This document shows, in pieces, positions 47,101 through 56,037 of a DNA stretch of 56,037 nt. The notes below the pieces were generated by a model. It saw only the letters and a program-made list of their open reading frames with translations. It ran no database searches and was not told the DNA's origin. Source of the DNA: Smittium mucronatum. Lineage: Eukaryota; Kickxellomycota; Harpellomycetes; Harpellales; Legeriomycetaceae. Numbering within the stretch: the stretch's first letter is position 1; each line of letters opens with the position of its first letter. Where the stretch lies: positions 1 to 56,037 of the forward strand of contig LSSL01001091.1 in NCBI GenBank assembly GCA_001953115.1. Direction: 5' to 3'. A program made the translations under genes and the position numbers.

Positions 47101-50100
47101 AAAGAAAAAAATCTACTTAGAGATCACAATCATGTGAAAGTTATATTAAAAATAATATTTTCACATTCTGCATTTCTCTACATACATTTCATAACATTCT
47201 CTAGCAAGTATTATTTTTTTTATTTGTTCAATAATCGCACATATATCTTCTAAATATAAATAATTTACCCAAAATTAAATGTTCTGGGCATTTAAAATAT
47301 AAAAGCTTTTAAAAAAAGGGTATCTCATATAAACTGGACACAACTGAAGGAATTTATGGATATTTGGTTTTATAATTTAAATTAAAAATTTGATAAATAT
47401 TAAAAAAAAAATTGATAATTAGCTAAAAATTTTGGTAAAAATATAAGAGTAAATATAATGACCTTAGAAAACAATAAGGTTTAAATTTAAATATATATCT
47501 TATATATAATAAATTTTAGGACTTTTAATTTATATTTTTTGAGAATAATAAATCCTTAAATAATCATAAAAAATATACTGACCCTGATTAAAGATAAAAA
47601 ATAAATGTGATATTTTCAAAAAAATTATGAAATTTCTTTAAAGAAGATTTTATTATGAAATTATACATAAAAATGAATTGGTGGACTATAAATCATAGTT
47701 TATAAAATGTAAAAAAACATTAAATGGTGAAGATTACAATATATATGACGAGATTAAATCATTAAAGATTAATTAATATTAAAATAAATGATTTATAAGA
47801 CATAAAACTTTTATCCAAATACAATTGTTGATATATATAAGAGTAGTGATGAATAAACTTCATGTATATACAACGTATAAACCCTATTTATAAATATCTA
47901 GTATTTTTTTACTGTTTATCCAAGAATAAAAAATATAATTTTTTTCATTAATTTTTATTGCTGAAAAAACATGAAAATTTTTGTAAAAATATAATAGAGA
48001 ATTAAAAATAACGATGATTTGAATTATGAATTATTTTTTCTCAAAATATTATCGCTACAGGTATTTCGCCATCATGATTAAATTTGAAAAAGAATATTCC
48101 GAAATCTACTAGAAAAAACTACATATTTCACAAATGGATGGCGATTGAAATTGAGTACAAAAAATTTAAATCCTGAATTTTTTCAAAATTAGTTCCCATA
48201 TTAAAAAATCAAAGAGCCGAATATATTGAACATTAAACATGTTTTTGAGAAAATTATTCATCGAAATTTATTTATTGTACTATTTATATGTCTTTAAGTT
48301 ATTTTAAAACCATTCATATTTCATAAATTAAACCAATTGAAGAAATTAAATTCTCGGACCTTTAACTTGTGATTTGATCATATATTTTGGGGAAACAATA
48401 ATAATCAAATATGAAGTTTTATCTAATGTATGATATTAAATTTTTATTTGAGAAAATACTTTATATTCAAAAAATTTGATATTTGATTTTCGTATTTGAA
48501 AAATTTATCTTATTTTTTGGATATTTGGTATAAATTGTTAAGAAAATTGTAAATATTCTTCCGAAAAATCAAAAAATATTAAAGGAAATTTCTTTTCCTT
48601 GTTAAATTGGGGAAACAAACTTCTTGATATTATTTTTATACTACTTGCTTATTGTAATGATTTGATTTTCGTCTGAAAAAAACAATTTTTAACGAAAAGT
48701 GGGTGATTAGAAAAGAAATATGTGAACATTCTATGCACAAAATAAAATTTATTAGGTAAAAAAAAGAATCTATATTGTGAATCAGATATTTCAAACCCCA
48801 TAATAAATAATCCAAAGTGAAGATTTAAAATAAAATATATATACTTATTATTTCTAAAAAATTAAAACCGCAAAAATATTAATAATATAAATTGAAAATA
48901 ATACGTATTGAAAATAATAGTGTATTATTATTTTTAAAATATAGTAAATATAGCAGCTGATTAGTGGAAATTAAAAATAAATTTGGGTTTTGAGTTTTTA
49001 ACTCGAAAAAAATATTGGAAAAAATCTATCTTCTCCATGCGAAAAATTTAATTTACTGAAATTAAGTGTTTCTATTAAAAAATTTAAATATTTGATCAAA
49101 TAAAATTTAAATTTAAATTTAAATTTAAAGGTAAGTAAATTTCAGGTGACAAGTCTAATCTCGATTTTTTTAAAGCGATTTCTTTCTATTTTAAAATTTT
49201 TCAAGAAAAACTTAATTTCTAATTATTATTATTAAAAATATATTATTTGAATAAATATAATATATTTCGTAAAAAAATCTTTGACAAAAATAAAATTTTA
49301 AATGGAGAATAACATACCAATAGGAAATTCTATTGTTAATACTAAAAATTTAATATTATTAAGTATAAAATAATAATTAGAAAATAGATTAAATTTAAAA
49401 TCAACGAAATATGATAATCTTGAGATTTCGAGATTTTTCAATGGATTTACTTTAATTTTAGACACTATATATACAAAATCTATAGTAAAAAATATATTGG
49501 AAATTTTATTTATTTAATGAATTTAATTATATTATAAAACATAGAATAAAATGTTTTTTTCGTTTAGTAACCAGATCAATAAAAAGGAAATATAATAATC
49601 AGAATAGATTTATTTTTATAAAAATATACTACAATAAAATATTCGGAGTTTCTTTTTTAGGCCGCCTAAGACAAAAATGTTTTTATAGATACTAGGCACA
49701 AATCCTGATTTTAAATTACAAAAACCCCAGAAAATGTTTTTTTCAAAAATCATCGTTAATATGATTATATTATCAATGAATTATAATCATTTTCATTTAC
49801 ATTTTTAAAAAAAAAAAATAATAATACCTAAATGGAAAAATAACATATATTTATTCATTTTAAAAGTATCCAAAACATTTAATGTATGGCTAGATTTTTT
49901 CCTGAGTGAGTTTATATCATTAAATTTATCTAAATATAATTTTCCAGTCTCAGTTTAGCAGAATTGTCTTAGCTAAATTTCATAATCTTATATTTTCACT
50001 TTTTAAGCAATAAACTTTTTTGGCCAAGGAAAATCATATAAAAAAATTCAAATTATTCATAAGGTTGTAGATGCTAGGTTAAATATGAAAAGATGATTAC

Positions 50101-53100
50101 TGATCAGTTATATTAATAGAATATTTTTGAAAAACGCTTATGTAAATTTTAAAAATAAATATTTAATCAATGATTTTTTTTTAAAATGACTTCATGTATA
50201 TTTATGTTACCTTATATTTACTTCATGATAATTTATACTGTATTTTTCCTAGATAATTGCAATTTTATGATTTTCGTTCTTTTAAATGCATTATAAAATG
50301 CCAAAAAATCGAAGCAGGAATCTAACCAACAAAGAAATTACACATATAACTCTGCGAAAATTCGCTTTTTTTAAATTTCAGATTGGTATCTCATTTTTAT
50401 CTACACTCAAAAGAGAAATAATTTCTATTAGATTCAAATAATTATGAATTTTTAATAGTATATTTACTATACTAATCATTTCGGATTATATTTTCAGTGC
50501 AATTCTGCCCACTTTCTATCTTTTTAGTTTTTAATATGTGTAAATTTACAGATTTTTGATTCCAAATTCTTATCTAAGTGTATCAATAATCAAATATTTC
50601 CTATTTTGATTTTCTTCAGAAAGGAAAATTATCATTTTATCACGATTTATGTTTATAATTTCTTAATTCAAATTCAAATTAAAATTACCTTGAAGATTTC
50701 ATATAGAAATACATATTTTAAAAAATTGTTGATAACCACACCCTTTTTTACAGTTCAAATATTCGAAAATCATCTATATTTTTAAAATTTTAAGAATTAA
50801 TCGATTTTTTAATAAAAAAATTTCTAGACTAAAGTACCAATTTATTATGTATATATATCATTAATTTTTAATCAAATTTTCAGAATTATTAGATAAATTT
50901 ATTAAAAATTATCAGTTTTTTAATTATATGTTTTTCATTTTCTGGATTTATTTTATAAAAAAATTCTATGGGGAGTTTTTTTTTTGCAAAACTCAATAAT
51001 GAAATTAGAAGAAAAAAAACTTAACTAAAGAATAGGGATTGAAAAAATATTTATTACACTCTCATTTATAAAATAAATAATTTCTTAGTTTTATAATAGA
51101 CCGTCAGTAAATATCAAATAATCTTATTATATAAATTTTTAAATTTTTTTTTTTGAAATCTGCAGTTTTTAGATTTTTTCAATAAAATAATAATTTCCAT
51201 TACCTGGTGGGAATATTTTTTTAATATATTTTAAATTGTTTTTCCTTTAAAAATTACATTTAAAATTTAGAATTTAATGTTAATCCATCTTATTATATTT
51301 CTGTATATATATATATACTAATTTTGGAAAACAGAGCCAATTTCTATCTATGGCATCAATTTAACTGTATTACCTTGTAAAGACTCAGTTAATTTAAATT
51401 AAAAAATATTCAAAAAAATCTTTAATTCTATTTACTAATAACATAATGAAAATCTCAAATATTTAAAGAGCTTTTCTTATAGATAAGATCATTAGACCAA
51501 AAAATCAATATGAAATTTTTTATGAGTTATTATTTCTTTATATTTGTTCTATAAACACTTATCTTTCCAAAAAAAAAACACTTAAATTCTTGCTTAGAAG
51601 ATGATTTAATAAAACTATAGGTAATTTTTTATTATTTATTTATTAATTTATCGATTTTTTTGGAATATGCAGTATCTTTATTAAACAAAATCATTTGAAT
51701 CAATTTTACTAAAAAATTTAAGTTTATCCGCAAACTTTTATATTTTTTTAGGCGTGAAAGGATGTAAAAAAACTTTTGCAATAATAAAAGAAAATATCAA
51801 ATCTTAAATTTATAAATAAATTAAGTTGACACCTTAGCTTTATCAAAAAATATATGGGAAATTTTTATCTTTAAAAATAAAAAAAATAATCATTTATAAT
51901 TCAGATTTTTTGTGAAACAAAACATTTAGATTAAAGAGTTCATTTGGTAAAATAAATCCGGAGGATATGGATTAAAAAATATCTTAGAATGATTAAAAGT
52001 GGTTAAACTTTATTAATCGATGATTTTGCAATTAATCAGTTCAGTCTTTAGATTTTTTTACAATAATAATAATAGCGTATATTCTCTTTAAAAAGAAAAC
52101 ATACGCGGTACTATAAATTAATATGGGATTTTTTTTATCGCAAACAAGGACCTCATTTGCAATCATTTTTTATGTTAAATGAAATTCTATTTGCCCTAAT
52201 TCATTTCGTATGTGATATTACCTGTATAAACTTTCATAAATATTTGGTGTAGCTTTTTTCAGTAAATTTTTATGAAATTAATATAATCAGAGAATGGCTA
52301 TTTTTAAAAAAAAAAAATATGTCAAATAAATAAAAAAAAGTCAAATTGCTTTTTTAAAAAAATAAACAGTAAAATTCAAGCCGAAGATTTTTTTAATCGG
52401 AATTTTATTGGCGGATATTATGAGAAAGATATTTATATCAAAAGTGCGACATATTTATATCCAAAATATTTTTTAAGGAAGTTTTTTTCTCTAAAATAAT
52501 TAAATCTATTTGCTACCATCTGTTTTTTAAAAAATAAATAGATAAGTAAAATAACAAATATGCACACGTATAAGAATGAATTTTTTTTTATGAATTAGTA
52601 TAAATGTAAGAGATGGATATGCCATGTATACATTACATATGAAATATGACTATTATTTTGTTTTCATTTTAACACACTTCATAAAATCCATTCATTTTGT
52701 GTGGATTTTAAGTTGATATCGTATTCATAGAAGCTCTTGTGGGGGGTTTTGGCTCAGAGGGTCTGGTATTATTAATAATGACGTGTAAAAAAATTAAAAC
52801 TCCATGCACGAAAATGTTTTTATTTTTTTAAATGCTTAAATGTGGATCTAAGTTTAGAATTAACACTCATGCTCTGCACATTACTTACATTGGTCCATAA
52901 ACCAATAAAATGGTCAAATATATAGGCTAATGTTTATATGGTTTTTTTACAGTGCTTTTTTGTTTAGAAATAAAAGCATTATAATAAGGGAGCTTGATAT
53001 ATATCGCAATTTTTTTTAAAAAAAAAAAATCTTTATTACAACGGCTTATTTATTTTATTTGTAGCAAAAATAATAGCGTATTATCACCAAACAAAGCTGT

Positions 53101-53200
53101 GAAGACCTCTATATGAGCCAAGTCTACCAATACTAGCTCTTTATACCCCAATATCCTGGTTTTTTAAAACAGCAGATATATAGAATAGATACATAAAGAA
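41101..53200. other. AT-rich gene desert, right part
   Basis: About 12 kb without a recognisable gene. Homopolymer and AATT-type runs dominate, and open frames are at chance level. An 11-base C-run lies at 41371-41381. More complex, less AT-rich patches occur near 52715-52765 and 53060-53160, shortly upstream of the next gene, and may be part of its promoter region. Confidence 0.6.
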
Positions 53201-53218
53201 TCTATAGATAAAATTTTG

Positions 53219-53227
53219 TATAAATAG
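53219..53227 (+). promoter_or_regulatory. TATA box of the second L-domain gene
   Basis: TATAAATAG is a full TATA-box match 127-135 bp upstream of the first ATG, within a more complex promoter-like stretch. Confidence 0.5.
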
Positions 53228-53353
53228 AGCTTGAATCTCGGAAGTATTTTTCCAGTATCGCTCAGAAATAAAAATAAAAATCTAATCAGAACAATTTTTA
53301 AAACTTAATATTTTTTTAATTCTTAATAAAAGAAATCTTTTCCTGGATAAAAA

Positions 53354-55253
53354 ATGATGCTAAAATTCTTTGCTGGGTTGGTACCTCTTCTATCCATTGT
53401 GCATCTAGGGGCGGCAAATGGTAGGGTTAAAATATTAATATTTATTTTTAAATTCATATGTATTCAATATTGGTATAATAAAGCATTATATCTTCTTTTT
53501 ATTCGTAGGTAAATTTTGTGGTGGGACTTATGAGGTCAAGGATTTTCAAAGTTTTAGAAGTATCTTAGGCTGTTCTGAGATTTCGGGATCTTTACTAATA
53601 AGAGAGTTTCCGGGGATCGATATATCAGTTCTTGGTGTTGAAAAAATAAAAGGAAGCCTTACGATTGAACTATCAGCTAAATCGAGTTATATTTTTAATT
53701 TCCTAAAAGAAATAGAGGGGTCAGTATTTATTACTGGAGGTGTGGAAAATTATTTGACTTTCTCCTCTCTTACGAAAATTCGGGGAGCAGTTTCTATACA
53801 AAACACTGGCTTAAAAGTTCTGGATATGAGATATATTAAACTCATTACTGGGGAGCTAAGAATAGAAAATAACCTTCACCTTGAAAGTGTTTATTTAAAC
53901 TCTCTTCAATTAGCTTCTGACATTGAATATAGCCAATGGTCTACAAGTTATAATTCTGCAACCGGCGGCATAATATTTATTAAGAATTCAAATCTTAAAA
54001 ACGCCGATTTATCTAGTTTAGTGGCAGCTACTAAGCTCATTTTTATTGAATGTGGAGTGACTAGTATTACTTCAAATAATCTTGGGTATGTGAAAGATTT
54101 AAATTTGGCCAAAAACAAAAACCTTATCTTTGCTCACTTCACATCTCTTACTGAGTGCTTTGGGACGTTTAAAGTTGAAGATAATAGCGTATATCTCTCA
54201 TTAATGATCAATAAGGTCAAGAAAATAGAAATATATGATGTAAATGGCGCAACTGTCTTTTGTTCTGAATTGAAAGAAGTGTCTAGCTTTACTGGCTACC
54301 AAACTGAAATCTCTAACTCCCAATTTGTTTTCATGCCCAATACCGAAATAAAAATTAATGAGATGAGCATCTATGGCGCTAGCATGGCGCTCAACATCCC
54401 CAAAACTACTGAAATCAAGAAATTAAATATTTATTACAAAGATAAAAACCCATGTGATTTGATTAAGGAAAGTATTGGTTCGAGTATCTCAATTAGTTGC
54501 GCTGAAATGGAAAGAACCACTATTATTCCAAAGAGGCAAATATTTTTGCCATTAATTTCTATATATAATTCAAAATTCCATTCGGAATCGATTGCGAAAG
54601 ATGTACTTTATTATAAGCCTATCGAATGTACTGGGAAATTCACAACTTCGTGCAAAAGTATGGGATACTATGATCTCTGTAAAAGAGAAAATTTCCGTAG
54701 TTTGAACCAAGAATGCTGCGACACTAGAAACGATTTTGTTGTTCATGAATCCAACTTCGACGTTGAAGGCAGTGTTCATATAGAGTTTTCAAAGTTGGAA
54801 TATAACGTACCGACACAAAATCTACACAGTCATATTGTTCAAGTTGGCGAACGACAACTTAATCTACTTGAACCTGATGTTAACTGCGGTAACACCAACA
54901 ATGAATTTGTTTGCAATAAACTAAACTTAGTAAAAATTGAAGATATTATTGGCTTAAATTTTGCTCTGGAGTACATTAAAACCGCAAAAACCCCTGATGA
55001 TTCTAATGATAAACTCGATGATCCAAAAAAAAATGAGGGATCCGATATAAATCGCGGTGAATTTGGTTCAGGAAAAGATATATCTGAAAAAACTGTTGCA
55101 AAGATTCAGAGGCTTGATGGTGAAAGTGAGTATGAACTCATTATGCATCAATTTACGTATTCCATGCATAAAAAATCAATAGCCCCTGCTAATAAAATCA
55201 AATCTATGATTACGCTTATTATCTTCTTTGTATCAACAGTATTGATGTTCTAA
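53354..55253 (+). CDS. GPI-anchored receptor-L-domain protein (Ecm33/Sps2-like)
   Basis: Two exons, 53354-53420 and 53509-55253 (intron 88 nt, GT-AG, phase 1), encode 603 residues. Residues 1-22 form a signal peptide (MMLKFFAGLVPLLSIVHLGA), followed by a Cys-containing mature start (GKFCGGTYEVKDFQSF). The GCSEISGSLLIREF pattern is the classic first L-domain strand pair (C-xxI-xGxLxI) of Ecm33/Sps2 proteins. Many further strand repeats follow (EGSVFI, RGAVSI, TGELRIENN). A Cys-rich region spans about residues 410-530 and a Asp/Lys/Glu/Gly-rich hydrophilic stalk about 535-570. The C-terminus (MITLIIFFVSTVLMF) is hydrophobic and ends without charges, as in GPI-anchor signals. In yeasts this family supports wall integrity or spore-wall formation; the role here is inferred. 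A second ATG at 53357 is equally possible. It is a paralogue of the gene at 28294. Confidence 0.88.
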
Positions 55254-55346
55254 AGTCGGATCGATAAGATAAATATAATAGCCAAATATCTCTATTCTAT
55301 TCTTTTTCCTCTAAATTATGCTTTTAACGAAGTGAAAATTTTACAA

Positions 55347-55352
55347 AATAAA
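55347..55352 (+). terminator. Poly(A) signal of the second L-domain gene
   Basis: AATAAA lies 94 bases after the stop codon. This is a candidate only, given the base composition. Confidence 0.35.
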
Positions 55353-55754
55353 CTATAAAAAGCCAAAAAGGATTTTGTAATTTTATTTAAAATTGATTCT
55401 TTTTTCAAAAAAATTAATTTTTTATTAGATTAATTTTTGAGCTTTCTGTAGTATCTTTTTTTAATAACTTTTCTATATTCTAGGGGCCAATATATATGTA
55501 TATATATAATGCAGATCGTATTTATACTGTTCTGACCTTACTAATTTCTGTATTAAAAGAGGTTCGGTTTAATATTTCTCTATATCAGCTTTTTATGATA
55601 TCGGCTCTTTATCCATGATGGTTAAACTTTGCTATCTAAATGGTTTTTGTGGCTTTATATTTTTATCCTATATTTTTATAATATGAAAAGAATAGAAACC
55701 ATATTCTCCTATTAAACGTAATGGCGTCAAGTCCGGTGATTATTTTTAATATAT

Positions 55755-55766
55755 TTCATACTGATA
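55755..55766. repeat. Target-site duplication, left copy
   Basis: The 12-mer TTCATACTGATA is repeated identically at 55933-55944, exactly flanking a poly(A)-tailed insert. Confidence 0.8.
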
Positions 55767-55932
55767 CTTTTTACCTTGAACCAAGGCCCAGTGGGTACGG
55801 AGCCGCTAGAGCGACAGATGGGAGTGGGATAAAATTTGATTACTTTTTTCCTTTTATTGTATTTTTACTTTAGTTTTTTTCTAGTATTTAAATATTATAA
55901 ATAAATTCCCTTTAAAAAAAAAAAAAAAAAAA
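55767..55932 (+). mobile_element. Poly(A)-tailed retroposed insertion, divergent family member
   Basis: A 166-bp insert flanked by 12-bp target-site duplications. It begins with a GC-rich stretch (about 55775-55830), continues into AT-rich sequence with an AATAAA near the end (about 55899-55904), and ends in 19 A (55914-55932). Its core matches the 4939-5167 element read in the same sense: TTGAACC, then GGTACG-AGCCG-TAG, then CAGA and GGATAA in the same order, roughly 70% identical over about 50 bases. It is therefore probably a divergent or 5'-truncated relative. A retroposed 3' end of a cellular mRNA is an alternative. Confidence 0.7.
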
Positions 55933-55944
55933 TTCATACTGATA
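55933..55944. repeat. Target-site duplication, right copy
   Basis: TTCATACTGATA, identical to 55755-55766, directly after the poly(A) tail. Confidence 0.8.
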
Positions 55945-56037
55945 TTATTAATAGTCCAGGAGATTAAATAATCCGAGAAATTTTTAATAAAACTCTTTAC
56001 ATTGCTTTTTTCTCTCCTGGCTAAAATCGGTGTTCTT

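Noticed and set aside
55721..55873. 50-codon frame with a hydrophobic C-terminus near the right end, slightly reminiscent of a Sec61-beta tail
   Set aside because: Most of it lies inside the target-site-duplicated poly(A) insertion, and the frame crosses the insertion boundary, so it is not a host gene.
1..56037. CRISPR arrays, operons, rRNA and tRNA genes
   Set aside because: No regularly spaced direct repeats, no bacterial-type gene spacing and no cloverleaf or rRNA-like conserved sequence were seen; spliced genes show the DNA is eukaryotic.

Overview
The window looks like nuclear DNA of an AT-rich fungus. The coding genes are split by short GT-AG introns (72-176 nt). There is a Dsn1/Mis13 kinetochore gene with fungal-type motifs and two genes for secreted receptor-L-domain proteins of the Ecm33/Sps2 type, one with a GPI-anchor tail. 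Intergenic DNA is extremely A+T rich and the mobile elements are DIRS, Ty3/gypsy, Mutator-like (MULE) and poly(A)-tailed retroelements. An early-diverging ('zygomycete'-grade) fungus fits best, but the lineage is inferred from gene content and not proven. About 770 bases (23388-24157) are an assembly gap.

Layout. 0.9-4.8 kb: decayed DIRS-like retrotransposon on the minus strand (gag, RT-RNase H, tyrosine recombinase), clearly GC-richer than its surroundings. 4.94-5.17 kb: poly(A)-tailed insertion with a perfect 16-bp target-site duplication. 8.5-12.3 kb: heavily decayed Ty3/gypsy-like Pol remnant on the plus strand. 14.5-21.2 kb: the gene-bearing core, with two convergent genes. The first (15069-18471, +) encodes a 1078-residue protein with an N-terminal FHA-like domain, a Ki-67/Repo-Man-type PP1-docking segment, many Cdk and Aurora consensus sites and a basic C-terminus. 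The second (20942-18833, -) encodes Dsn1/Mis13, rebuilt here from five exons. 21.7-24.4 kb: two opposed copies of a poly(A)-ended repeat around a 1-kb spacer, the second copy interrupted by the gap. 28.3-30.0 kb and 53.4-55.3 kb: two paralogous L-domain protein genes, each with a small signal-peptide exon and a phase-1 intron. They are separated by 23 kb of nearly pure AT-rich DNA whose only recognisable content is a decayed MULE transposase (39.5-41.1 kb). 55.77-55.93 kb: a second poly(A)-tailed insertion with a 12-bp target-site duplication; its GC-rich core resembles that of the 5-kb insertion.

How the genes relate. The Ki-67-like protein and Dsn1 would both act on mitotic chromosomes (phosphatase recruitment and perichromosomal coating; kinetochore assembly in the Mis12 complex). 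Both carry Aurora-type RRxS sites, and forkhead-type sites lie upstream of the first. The two L-domain proteins would act at the cell surface or wall. The strongest candidate for something undescribed is the fungal Ki-67-like protein, with its altered FHA pocket and altered PP1-switch residue.
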